The translations under genes were made by a program, and so were the position numbers. A stretch of 64,000 nucleotides of DNA from Periplaneta americana. Taxonomy: Eukaryota; Arthropoda; Insecta; Blattodea; Blattidae. Shown here piece by piece: positions 34,200 through 45,442 of this stretch; positions within the stretch are counted from its first letter, which is position 1; every line of letters starts with the position of its first letter. A model generated the notes under the pieces. The model searched no databases and had not been told where the DNA came from. It saw nothing but the letters and a program-made list of their open reading frames with translations. Location of the stretch: assembly GCF_040183065.1 (NCBI RefSeq), contig NC_091122.1, forward strand, positions 80,136,955-80,200,954. Direction: 5' to 3'.

Positions 34200-35700
34200 G
34201 TGTTGTTGTTCTCTAATGCCAGGCGTTTGACAATAAAGTCATTTGACCTCTTGCACTCCAATAGTTTTCAAAGATATTATCATGACCAGCCAATGAAGCA
34301 CAGATTTTGAGGTGTTCCGAATCCATTCCTTGGTTTGAGTTGCACAATGGGCAGTTAGGGGACTGATATATTCCAATTCTATGCAGGTGTTTGGCCAAAC
34401 AATCATGGCCTGTTGCCAATCTAAATGCAGCTACAGACGATTTTCGTGGTAAATCGAGAATTAACTGTGGATTTTGATGCAGAGAGTTCCATTTTTTCCC
34501 TTAAGATTGTGTTATCAAATTTTGTTTGTCGAAGTCTAAGTATTTAGATTTAATAAATCTTTTCACAGAGTAATACGTAGATTTAGTAACAGGTCTGTAA
34601 GTAGCAGTGCTGCCCTTCTTTGCTAAAGCATCCGCATTCTCGTTTCCCAGGATTCCACAATGGGATGGTATCCATTGGAATACAATTCTTTTATTGAGTG
34701 ATATTAATTGAGAGAGCATTTTAGTTATTTCTGATGTTTGAGATGAAGGTTTGTGTTTAGAGACGATTGATAGAATAGCTGCTTTGGAGTCTGACAATAT
34801 AACTGCATTCCTAAATTTATTGATGTGGCAGAGAAGATTCCTGAGACATTCACTTATTGCAATGATTTCACCATCAAAACTTGTTGTTCCGTATCCAAGT
34901 GATCTATAAAGTGAGAAGAGACAGCACGTAACACCTGCACCGGCACCTTGTTCTCTGGAGATCAAGGATTCGTCGATGTATAAATGAAGCCAGTTTTGTG
35001 GAGGGTACCTAATATTAATTGTCTCTAAAGACAATTGTTTCATTATTTCAGTGCTTACTTCTGATTTCAGTATTTCTTCTGTTAAATTTAGATTAGAATA
35101 TATATATATTTAATAGAGTTAAAGGGTTTGGTTTAATTTGTAAGTTTTCTTTTAAATTCGGGACGTTGATTTTCTGTTTTAATTCTTGAACCATGGATAT
35201 GAAACTTTTTTGAGTTTTTAATCTATGGAGAGGACTGTATGAATGCCAATTGTTTCCTGGTAATCTGATAAGTTTTTCACATTGAATCAGTGCTTTTTCT
35301 TCTATTGTCATTTTGATACTGTTAATATTAGTGAGGAATCTCATAGAATCTATTGGAGTTGTTTTGATTCCACCAGTAATGAGTCTGAGAGCTTGGTTTT
35401 GAACATGAAATGAAGTCTTCAGTCCATGTAACAACCATAATACGTTTAACCCAGATAAGACTGACGTCCTATATGTAGGAACCGAAGGTTTTATTTTCTT
35501 AACATTGTTGTGTAAGATTTTTATAGTCGGCAATCATGATACCATAATCCTGATGTGTTATAAATTGCCTCCAACTTTTTTTTGTTATATTTAGTCTGTC
35601 ATAGTCATTGTTCTTAACATATTTGTGTGAAACGTCCGGTATCCTATATATAGGACGTCAGTCTTATCTGAGTTAATAAAGCTACAGTGAAATGTACATT
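34200..35700 (-). pseudogene. LINE C-terminal region: RNase H and zinc knuckle
   Basis: On the minus strand, 35533-35093 encodes LHGLKTSFHVQNQALRLITG and EEKALIQCEKLIRLPGN, the end of a reverse-transcriptase polyprotein. 35043-34501 encodes an RNase H domain: LHLYIDESL (first Asp), GEIIAISECL (Glu), AVILSDSKAA (Asp), WIPSHCGILGNENADALAKK (His, Asp). 34419-34213 encodes RIGIYQSPNCPLCNSNQ... HLKICASL, a C-x2-C...H-x4-C knuckle. All RNase H acidic residues are kept. Stops separate the parts. The 3' tail is an AAC repeat (34201-34212). The 5' part is cut by the MITE at 35450, beyond which only ...VALLNVL-like sequence can be traced. Confidence 0.8.
35450..35672. mobile_element. piggyBac-type MITE (223 bp)
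   Basis: TTAA at 35446-35449 and 35673-35676 flanks inverted ends CCCAGATAAGACTGACGTCC (left) and CTCAGATAAGACTGACGTCC (right, reverse complement), which continue to about 31 bp. TTAA target choice and a C-rich tip are piggyBac traits. It interrupts the LINE reading frame. Deleting it with one TTAA rejoins ...LLNVLWLLHG.... Confidence 0.9.
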
Positions 35701-36592
35701 GATATAATAATCTACTAATTTACTCCTGTTCTCTCCACATCCATTTTAAGTCATTTACGTAAGACAAAATATAATTTTTGAAGCTTCATACTTTAGATAG
35801 AGCATAGGTGGACATATTGTGCTGTTGAGTCTAACTTTTTAGATACCTGAATTATAAAATACCGTAAGTTACTATACAGAAAAGTACATTTTTTATAGTA
35901 CAAGGTGAAGGTCAACCATGTCAAATATAATTACGTAATGTTGTTCGACAATAAAATATCATTATAGGCTGCAGTATTTTCAAAGAGTGTATGCTATTAT
36001 TTTTATCGTGTAGTTGCTACATGGCCTAATATTGGTAAATTACATCATTTTTTAACTATAGGCTATAAAATATTTTACATTTTTATATACAATACAAAGA
36101 ATATATACAATCCTATTATAATGCTAAATTACATCTTTAATGATCAATTCTTTTATTAATAAATTTTCAGAAAAGTGTAGGCCACATTTTTATATAGGTT
36201 ATGTAGTAGGCCTATCTCGTATATAGATGGACCATTATATGGCATAACACAGTACTAAGTTACATACCTATACTTTATCATGTCTAGATTTGTAGAAAAA
36301 TGAGAAAAGTGTGCATTTGTTGCATAGGCTATAGCCAGTGCTTTTCTTCTGCAGAAAAAAGTGCTGGAATTCTGTGTAGAATTATAACAGACTGGGAGTT
36401 GATTCCTATCCAGTGTCGTTTTTAACCTCCTTTTCGCCCAACTTTCTTGGTGTGTCAGAGTTTGATGGCAGTTCTGATGATGTTGAAATTATATAAGGAA
36501 CTTCTTTTAGAGTCTCTGGATTATGATGCCAAACCTCAAAGGGAAGAGAAAAAAACTAGGCTAATTTGTATATGACATCTTATAGACTATAA

Positions 36593-37009
36593 TTAAATGC
36601 ACTGTACTTCATCATTGTTAAATTCTGAATATATATAGGTGGATGATATGCTTACATTTTTAAGTCTTTCCACATGCAAAGTTGGAACTGCATATGATTT
36701 CAGTCTAACACTAGAGCAGGAGGAGGACCTGTCAAAACATTCTTCCAGGAAATGTTGCGAACAAATAACGCTTCTTGCCGTTGGCTGCCAATTTGGCTTA
36801 TCTATAAATTTTAGCCATTCATTTTTACGGCTTAAATCTTTCGGAAATCTGTAAAGAACGTAAGCCATAATGGTTAGGCCTACATACTATTATATGGATT
36901 CCATTCATTATACATAAATATAACAATATAATGCTTAGATATGAAAGGTCACGGCATTTCCTGAAGATTTTGGTTTAGCTGTTACACCACAAACGCAACA
37001 ACTAACCAT
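36593..37009 (-). pseudogene. THAP zinc-finger domain in two exons, carried by the Helitron
   Basis: Exon 1 (about 36940-37009) encodes MVSCCVCGVTAKPKSSGNAV and then TFH, giving the first two zinc Cys residues. Exon 2 (36593-36848, acceptor TTTACAG) encodes FPKDLSRKNEWLKFIDKPNW, then SVICSQHFLEECF (third Cys and His) and LKSYAVPTLH (the AVPT motif). The domain is therefore complete in its C-x2-C...C-x2-H ligands, unlike the THAP at 6944-7333. The expected donor at the end of exon 1 reads ATCTAAGC where GGTAAGC would fit, so splicing may be lost. No partner domain is visible after exon 2. It could be a captured host exon pair or the relic of a THAP-bearing transposase. Confidence 0.6.
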
Positions 37010-37985
37010 TATTAAAATGTGAGTTAAACATTAACATTTAAATTTCGCCATGTGACATAACAGCCTGTATCAAAATTAAATACTTGGCGGTATTTCGCGG
37101 AGAATTATGGGACAAAAGGTGTAGTTTGACATCACATCCGTCCCATCGCTTGCAAACATTTCCCCTTGGATCGCTCTCTCCTTTCTTTTTATCCTCTCAG
37201 GTGTACATAAATATTATTTAAAAAAAATACAGAAAACGAATGTACAAAATAGCCTATCAAATTTTCTGTGCATAAGAAGCTATTTTAATCTTACCTGTCC
37301 TCGATTTACTCAGACATTATTGTAATAACATTATAGCATTATGTCCATCTAGAGAAACTACACTTTCCAATGGTGAAATAATAATTAATTATACAAATCG
37401 GTTAATTTAGCTTCCGATATTACTTCACACAAACACAGAAACATTCTCTGTAGGCTATGTTTAATAGCTTTCGATTGTTGTTGTCCAAGGCCCCTTATAG
37501 ACGAAGTCATTTGTTCTTAATTCATTGCACCATCTTAGATGGCGTTATTTTAATTTTAAAACTCATTTATCTCATTAAATATCAGTCCTATCAAAATTTT
37601 GTAAAGAATAAAACTTATCGGAAATCATTTTTAAAGAAACGTTTGTTATGTAACATTTTTCACAAAAATCAATAATAAGCGAGATATTTCGATTTATTTA
37701 ATTCAGGCCCCTTATAACCCCCCTTTCAAATAAAGTATTTTGAATGCCATATAGCCTAAAATCTAAGTTACAACGAACTTAATTTATATTCCAATTTTCA
37801 TATAAATCGGTTCAGCCATTATCGCGTGAAAAGGTAACAAACATACAGACAGACACGCAAACAAAAATTTCAAAAATGCGATTTTCGGTTTCAGGGTGGT
37901 TAATTATATATGTTAGGACAAATTATTTTTGGAAAATCGAAAATTACCAGAAAAATTTCGGCTACAGATTTATTATTATTATAGA

Positions 37986-38984
37986 TATTTTCATACCGCA
38001 AAAAGATTTAGTTCTATTCTAATTATATATATGTTCAATTTTTTTAAATTAAGGCTGTAAAGGGGCGTAACATTTAAAGAGGTGTGAAAATTATTTTTCA
38101 TCAAAGAATTCTTTTTTTTTTAATTTCTGATTTTGAATCTGTAACTCTTCGTTGTAAAGTAGGCTCCCTGGAGTTATTAGGTGAATGTAGCGGAGGAGAA
38201 TTTTAATTTATATAAATATTCATTTTACTTTTAAATCAATTTTTCCGTAACTTTATGTTTCTTCATTCAACACCAACTTTTTTATGCCAAATATTAATTA
38301 ATTTGGATTAAATTTTTACTACAAGTATTTATGAGATAACTGCATGTTTCTATGCATTTATTTTGTGAGAAATGCTGTTAGTTTGTTTTATTAATATCTT
38401 TTGCATGACTTATAGAATAAATAACATTTTTAAAATTAAAAAAAAAAAATCAAAGTGGAATAAATGGGATATGTCATAAAATGAATGCATAGAAATGTTT
38501 CTCTATGTCTTGTGAATGTAACAAAAAAAAAAAAAGAAGCTTAAAAATTAAGATCTTATACTGAAAACTCGGGTTTGGTAATGTTTCTAAAAAGAATAAA
38601 AATTAAAAAATCAAAAGCCAAAAACATTTGGGAGTTCAAAATTTGGATTTTGTTAGTCCTTTACACAGTAAGCATGCTCTCAAAACTTGGTTGAAAAAAA
38701 ATGATTAGGAAAAAAGTTGTCATTTTTATCGGAGTGTCCCCTTAATAAATTGTGCTTGCTACACTCCTTCTTGTCTTTTTATACTTCGTTTTGAAGTAAT
38801 TATTAAATTTGGAGCAAAAGTTTCCCTTGCCTTTCATTTTTTTATTCGTTTGCTATAACCACCCGCAGTATAGTTCCAGCAGCTTTTCTGTATACAACTC
38901 CATGTCAAAAAGTGCTTTCATTTTCGGCCGCCTTTTCACCCCGACAACAAAGAACAAAGAACACGTATCGACCGTGAAAATATT
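37986..38984. other. No gene seen
   Basis: AT-rich with short A-runs (38440, 38521). No recognised domain or ends. Confidence 0.5.
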
Positions 38985-39580
38985 ACAGGGTCACTGACAG
39001 GATGGCCGCATCTGTGACTGAAGTGATAACGATCTGTCCGGGTTCGATCCCCGGCCAGGTTGTAACGGAAATTGTGGTGGATGAAGTAGATGCTGCAGAG
39101 AGTTTTCTCAGGGAAAATCTAGGTTTTCAGGTGAAGCTTCCTGTAAAGCAGATTTGAATAATTTTTCCCTTGAAATTATTGAAATTATTTTCTCAGGGCA
39201 CTCCCGTTTCCCTCTATCATTCCACCAACACTCTCCACCTCCCCCTCGTTTCATCTATCATCTGCAATAGTTAAAAATAGGCTGGATTCCGAAACTGATT
39301 TAGGAAGGGCTTGGGTTCTGGGCCCTGGCGCTTATCAGACTACTCGTGTGCGGATGTGACCTGGCTCTATCAGGGAGCAGGCAGGATGGTTAATCTGTCA
39401 GTTTTGGCTGATCAGAAAAGGGCTTATGGTTCCGGGCCTCTGGGGCTTATCAGGCTACTCGTCCGCGAAATGGGTCCTGGTCCTATCAGGGGATGTGGTA
39501 GGATAGGCCACCTGTCAGCGTTAGATTCACGAATGTCACCTGTCGGACTTAGACAATCATCACATTAGACCAAAGCGTGC
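38985..39580 (+). mobile_element. Long SINE with internal duplication
   Basis: B-box-containing GTCCGGGTTCGATCCCCGG at 39037-39055 follows a weak A-box region (ATGGCCGCATCTGTGACTGA). The body includes TGTAAAGCAGATTTGAATAA and TTCCACCAACACTCTCCACC, both found again in the copies at 5742-5870 and 54440-54850 (reverse). Within it, two units of about 110 bp starting GGGCTT (39306 and 39418), each with GCTTATCAGRCTACTCGT, are tandem duplicates. Confidence 0.7.
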
Positions 39581-40366
39581 CTCGTAAAGCCAAGCAATGC
39601 CAAAACCCAAGACTGACAGGATGCGGTGACGGCGGCGAGTGGTCGGCGTGTAGCACTGCCTGACAATGAGTTGCGTTCAATCACCGACAGCGAATATTTT
39701 GTGGATCATACCGTCCACTCATTGTGACAGACGTCGAAACCGACTTCAGTTAGTAGTCCGTTGAGTTAATATTATGTGTGTCCGTATGAATTCCTGATCG
39801 CCCAAAAGTGTAGCACCGTTTTGTGATATGGTTGTTCTGTGGTAGCTGTGAGTTTAGCCTTATGTAGTGGGATTATAAGTGCAGTTCATTGACCTCTCAA
39901 CACGATTAAAGAAAGAGTTGAGACCTCTTCTATCCCCCGAAGTTAGGTTAGTCATGTTAGCTGGACTTTCCCGGTCAAGATTTCTTGGAGAGTAGCACGT
40001 AATATTGTTGGTTATAAGCAGAGCTAGAAAATTAGTACCGAAACTGTTGTGTGCGCTTGGACTATATCTCTTCCGAATTAAAAGTAGTAACGCAGCTCTC
40101 AATGTCATTGAACATAAACGACAAACATGTACAGCCGGGTGGTAACCAAACTTGTGCTCCAATCGTCCACAGCCTTAGAATAAGAAAACAATAAGCGAAT
40201 AATAAAAAGAAATCAATAATTTGTACTCGTACTTATAAACTTCGTAACTCCCTATTTAAAATAATTTATCCATGCATATAAAAATAATATACAAAGTATA
40301 CAATTATGATTCTAGCCTCATTATGACAAATAACAATTAACATTTTCATTTTATCAAAAGAAATAC
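39581..40366. other. No gene seen
   Basis: Comparatively GC-rich to about 39750 and may belong to the SINE composite. The frame at 39860-40162 has no recognised motif. Confidence 0.4.
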
Positions 40367-41160
40367 TCATTTCATGTTCAGAAAAAAAAAACAATATTTG
40401 TATTCAGAAAATATTCGTTCTACGTCACAAGACGTTACTGGAGCAAATCTGAAATATGATACAATATTTCTCATTATCATCAGGTGAACATAACTTTGTG
40501 AATCTAATAGTGCATCTCGTATGTGGCACATACTATTAAATTTGTAATTGTTATCAAGAAAATTGTTCATTTCTACTGTAATGACAGCTAGGACGTTCAT
40601 ATCGTAATTCTGATGTTGAATGAACTTGGACTGTAACACAACTGAATGGATAGTAGCACAGCAGCACGAGATGTCAACAGACCAGCAAAACAAACTTGTA
40701 TTGACAGATGATAAATAAACTTGTCTTTCAACCAATATTTAACGAAGAATAATCCGGGTAAAAATAAAAGTGTTACCACTACCATTTGCATAATTACTCA
40801 ATAACAGATGAGTTTACATTTTTGGAATCATGCATAATAAGTAGAGGGAAGAACCGGGATACTTTAGCAATCAATGTACGCAAGCATTGACTATAGCTTT
40901 TACACACTCGGTACTGGGCACACACTGCAGACATAAACAAAGGTAGTACAGTCTGGTTATGATTGAAAATAAAGTACATGAATACATACCTTATACATGC
41001 AAGGTTCCGTCTTCTTCGGTTTCGTTGCAGGCATTACAATGAACAACAAAATACATCCGAAGATTTGCGAACTGAAACGTCCTGCGGCGATCACTCAAAC
41101 AGTTTTTGTATTTTGAGAACGACCGTTCAATATCACAGGATGTCAAATGGTGAATGCAAA
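40367..41160 (-). pseudogene. Two hAT transposase C-termini in tandem
   Basis: At 41150-40991 the minus strand encodes LTSCDIERSFSKYKNCLSDR then RRTFQFANLRMYFVVHCN..., a well-kept hAT dimerisation domain ending in a stop. About 250 bp further on (40735-40367) a second frame encodes HIRDALLDSQ... and FRFAPVTSCDVERIFSEYK, the same motif with ERSFS changed to ERIFS. Both belong to the TSC(D/E)(I/V)ER type. No upstream catalytic region is visible because a palindromic element begins at 41208. A partial duplication or two successive insertions could explain the doublet. Confidence 0.7.
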
Positions 41161-41207
41161 CAATACGACTGGTGTTTCGACATTGTACTTGTACACGTTA
41201 CCAAATA

Positions 41208-42008
41208 CAGTAGAGCGTCTCGTTTAGGCACAGTGAAAACGTAAAGAAAGTGCAGATAACGTGTGGGAGAGGACGAGCCGTACGATAAATATGAGGGATG
41301 CACAAGGTTTTAGTTACAACATTTATGGGGGAGCATTAATTGAAATTATATTTTCCAAAAACACACAAAACAAAACAACACAAATTGCATAACTATATCA
41401 TACACACATTTTAACAAACAAGCACTAATTGTAATGTTGAACTAATTCAATAAAACGAATCAAATTTTGCTACTTACATGATGTTGCTTTCAAGCAGCAT
41501 TTTTTACTGTCATAAATTTCATTCTCTGTATGAGTAATATAATATCACCGTCTTCTGTGGGTGAATTAACAAAACTACAGTATATTGGTCTGAAGTGACA
41601 ACACTATTTCCTAAACATAATAATTATCCCGTCTCAAAGTTCAATTTATTCAGGTACAGTACAAGACGGTGATATTATGTTAGTCATAGAGAGAATGAAA
41701 TCCATTACCTTAAAAATGCTGCTTGAAAACATCATGTAGACTAAGTAGCAAAATTTGATTTGTTACATTGAATTATTTCAACATTACAATTCCTTGCCTG
41801 TTAAAATGTGTATATGATAATGTTATGCAATTTGTGTTCTTTTATTTTGTGTTTTTGGAAAATATAATGTCAATTAATGTTAATTAATATAATTAATTGT
41901 AATTAAAACCTTGTGCAACCCTCGTGTTTATCGTATGGCTCGACCTCCACCACACGTTACCTTCATTTTGTTTACGTTTTCACTGTGCCTAAACGAGACG
42001 CTCTACTG
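41208..42008. mobile_element. 801-bp palindromic (foldback) element
   Basis: Left arm 41208 to about 41560 and right arm about 41650-42008 are imperfect reverse complements over about 350 bp each. Shared blocks include CAGTAGAGCGTCTCGTTTAG at the tips, AACCTTGTGCA (41305-41315 region in reverse), TGACATGATG-type words and AATATCACCGTCTT near the centre. TA is found outside both ends (41206-41207 and 42009-42010). No ORF. Confidence 0.9.
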
Positions 42009-42010
42009 TA

Positions 42011-42979
42011 CTGTCGATGACATAGCTCATCTGCCCTGAACCATGGGGAAGTTAGGGGTATTGTTTAGAGGGGTGTGAGGCTAACTTTGGAGCAAGCGGC
42101 CGGCTAACGGTACTTTTGGTGTGAATACACTCTGCTAATCCCCTTTCTATTTTCTCAAAAAAAAAAAAAAAAAAAAAAAACATTTCTCTCTCTTTATTTG
42201 TATTTGGAAGACGAAGGTGAACGTTTGCTTAATAGAATTGCTGGTGTAAATATATATATTCAAAGTTAAGACATAGCAATATAAATTTCATGCGTAGAGT
42301 ACTCCATAGTAACGTGACGCGGAATTGGTAAACCAATGTTTTTATAATGCATGCTACATTGTATTTCTAACTTTCTCTCCATCCACTGCATCCACGACTA
42401 GTGCGAAATTACTACCCCAACTCCGCATTCCTTCCAGGCCAGATGAACTGTGTCACTGACAGTACACGTAAACATTGTGACAAATAACAACACTTAACGT
42501 CAGACAACTGTTCACTATGACTGCGCACAGTACTCTGCTGGTTTAGGTTCGGTTCCTACAGAACGCAACGGGACGGCTGACAAGTCATTTTGTGTTCTTA
42601 ACATAATGTACCTATGAGAGTATCATCACATGTCTAAGCTCCGTTGTGCATCAACCTATTGCCGCTGTAAAGGTTTCCCAAGCCTGCCGTCTAATAATAA
42701 GCATAGGTAGGAAGTTCGTGCCAAGACAGATTTCAGTTGAGTACAGCGAGGAGTATAGATGTCACTCGCGCTTCGACCTGCTTCTGCTCGCTACAGACGA
42801 AACTTAGTTCACATAAACAACCCATAGTTTCATTCCGTGGAGCTGTGTACAGCCGTGAATAGTTTGAAGAATATTGTTAATATATATTAATAATTTAGGT
42901 TTTGAACAAAGTCAGCTGTTGTGTTATTATTGTATAATTTACGTAATGTTAATATTATGCATTAATCCAAAAATTAAAA
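42011..42979. other. No gene; poly(A) tract
   Basis: A23 run at about 42158-42180. No domain recognised. Confidence 0.5.
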
Positions 42980-43188
42980 CCGTTTTCTTGTGCTATGTAT
43001 TTGATTGTGTTCACTTCTTTATTGTAGTGTTGTTGGCTCATGGGTATGTTGAGTAATCTGTGTACCATTGTCCTGAATGCAGCATGTTTGTGTTGTATTG
43101 TGTTGATTACTTAACATACCCATGAGCCAACAACACTACAATGAAGAAGTGGACACAATCAAATACATAGCACAAGAAAACGGTTACA
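42980..43188. repeat. Inverted repeat, about 75-bp arms, at a Penelope-like 5' junction
   Basis: The left arm (about 42980-43056) and the right arm (about 43107-43185) are reverse complements with few changes, sharing TTGTTGGCTCATGGGTATGT and CTATGTATTTGATTGTGT. The spacer is about 50 bases. The right arm is the start of the Penelope-like coding fragment, so the left arm is an inverted copy of its 5' end. Confidence 0.85.
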
Positions 43189-43750
43189 ATCCAAACATAA
43201 TAGACAACATCATAAAAAAGACAAAACAAAAACTTAGCAAACACAAAAACACGCAAAACACAACACAAACACAAGAACACAAGAAATACATCACGCTAAC
43301 ATATGAAAACAAAATCACACATAAGATCGCGTCTTCATTCAGAAAGCAGAAATACAGCATAGCATACAGAACAGAAAACACACTACAAAGACATCTCAAC
43401 ACACAAAAAACACAAACAAATACGACCACACAGGTGTATACAAACTCACATGTAATAGTTGCGACAAGTTCTACATTGGACAGACAGGCAGATCATTCCA
43501 AACACGCTACAAAGAACACATTAAAGCAATAACCAGAGGACACAATACATCTACATACGCCGATCACATAACCAATGCTAACCATACATACAATAACATA
43601 AATGCGGACATGGAAATTCTACACATACAACCCAAGAACCAAAAACTCAACACACTAGAACAATACGAAATATACAAACACACTAAAACACACCCCGATC
43701 AAATTCTCAACACACAGATCAATTTCAGTACACACACACACACTATTTGA
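43122..43750 (+). pseudogene. Penelope-like element, C-terminal GIY-YIG endonuclease
   Basis: The first frame (43122 to about 43415) reads EVDTIKYIAQENGYNPNIID... and ...TLQRHLNTQK, the linker after the reverse transcriptase. After a one-base shift near 43415 the chain continues KYDHTGVYKLTCNSCDKFYI then GQTGRSFQTRYKEHIKA (GIY-YIG core with the Arg and Glu-His region), later ADHITNANHTY and LNTLEQYEIYKH, ending at TGA 43748-43750. GIY-YIG endonuclease C-terminal to reverse transcriptase is diagnostic of Penelope-like retroelements. The reverse transcriptase is absent (5' truncation). The 3' untranslated part runs to about 43900 (GAGGATGGTGTGATGAAGCA, AAACAGCTGTAAGCAGC). Confidence 0.85.
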
Positions 43751-43900
43751 CTCCACTTTTCAACAATCAAACGCACCCACACAACAGGCAGAGACGTACG
43801 AGATGACGCCGAGATCTAGTAGGCTCTGAGGATGGTGTGATGAAGCACCAAAACAGCTGTAAGCAGCACAGACTTACATAATTAACACGAGTAAGTTCGC

Positions 43901-44646
43901 TAGTTAATCAATGAAGTGAAGTTACAGTGGAGTGAGATGGCGAGTTGAGTTTTATTTACCTGTGCGTTAATATACAATCCGGTTCGTGATCAGAGGTACA
44001 GTATTCTTCCGTCTCTCCCTACGAAACGAACTCAGGTCATCACAGTGCATTTTAATTCATAGTGAACAGTTTTTTTCGAACTAGTTGCAAGTATGTATAT
44101 GGTTGTTCATTGTAACGCTAACACCTTCAACGTCGCCAAGGGACATGAAAAGTTGTGAGGTATGTATCCTACTTCATTTTCCACCATCACTAGATTGTAC
44201 TATTGACAGTAGAATTTAACACAGCATATTGACGTCGTTTACATTCATAGTAGCCTATGTCTGTCTATTATGTTCAAGGAACTCTATATCAAGTTGTGCG
44301 TACATTGGCTGCTAAAGTGTCCCGGATACTAAGCCTGGTAATGACCATGTTAAAATGAAGCTGAATGACAGTCGTTTAAAGCTGCTGGCATTAACATACA
44401 AACTCCGTGTTTTTCATATTGTTAACTACGTAGCTTCCTCTCGAGTGGACATAGTTAAATGTTTGTATACATATGCTATTTGTGCAAAAGAAGAGAAAAC
44501 AAAGAATTGTACGCATATGCAAAATAACTCAGTGATATTTTTGTCATGTTGTTAATGTAGTATGTGAATATACGTACGTAAGCCCACTGAAAATAGCAGT
44601 GTATTAATTCTAAAATATGTCTCACAAAATATTATTGTTCATGTCC

Positions 44647-44684
<38 letters not shown>

Positions 44685-45434
44685 CGGGACCTCTGCATAA
44701 GAGACCAGCATGTTGACCCGTACACCTCAGAGATGGTCCCGATATGTGTTATTGCGAAATTATATCTGTATAACCATGTCGTCAATGTAGTAGCCTATAT
44801 ATGTTAAGCCTATTTGCAAAGAGCAATGTGTTAATTTTTAAAATACACGTCTCTCAAAATATTTTTCTTTAAGCCCAAAAATGATTTATTGCGAGATTAT
44901 ACTGTATTCTGTATATAAAATAAAACTGATACAATCAATATATTGTGTATTTGTAAGATGTCATTTTTCAAGTCATAATAAAAAAAACAGATATCCTATA
45001 TGTGTACGTACAGCGGTCAAGGGGTGAAAAATCTTCAAATATTATATTATTATACTGCATATATTTTTTGCAATACTTGAATTGTAAGTTAATTATTTTT
45101 AACATATCGCAGCCCCAGTACTATACTGCATTAACTAAAAAAAAAGTGATTTTTGAGTTAATCTCTTTAATGCTACTGCATAATGTAACAAAATATGCTC
45201 TATAAAGTGTTATACAACACTATCTTTTACCATTATACCATTTCTATAGAAAGCAGTTAACGCCATATAGCATTAACTTCACTTCTTAAGTCCTGCCAGA
45301 GCTATAGGTCTAGTGCACTATTGTGACTTGATGCAATATAGCACATGGATTCCATTTGAATGAAATGCTACACAGCACTAACATGAGATGCTATCGTTTA
45401 ATGTTTCACCTTGTATTAGGTGTGTAAGAATTTA
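43901..45434. other. No gene; poly(T) tract next to a tRNA-like half
   Basis: About 34 T's at 44651-44684. On the minus strand they follow a stretch (44740-44690) reading TCTGAGGTGTACGGGTCAAC and GGTCTCTTATGCAGAGGTCC, which resembles the 5' two-thirds of a tRNA without a B box. Otherwise no features. Confidence 0.4.
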
Positions 45435-45442
45435 TGTCCACC

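Larger units (their letters stand above)
33624..37985 (-). mobile_element. 4.4-kb Helitron carrying THAP exons and nested insertions
   Basis: The 5' end (minus strand, from 37985) reads TCTATAATAATAATAAATCT after an A. The 3' end has the hairpin GTGCAGCGGAGCGCAC, then GGGGACGG, CTAG (33627-33624) and T. Both ends match the short Helitron at 5247-6268, including the region around AGGGGGGTTATAAGGGGCCT. No Rep/helicase is recognisable. Between the ends lie a LINE with a piggyBac MITE inside it, and a THAP-coding exon pair. Length is increased by these insertions. Confidence 0.75.
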
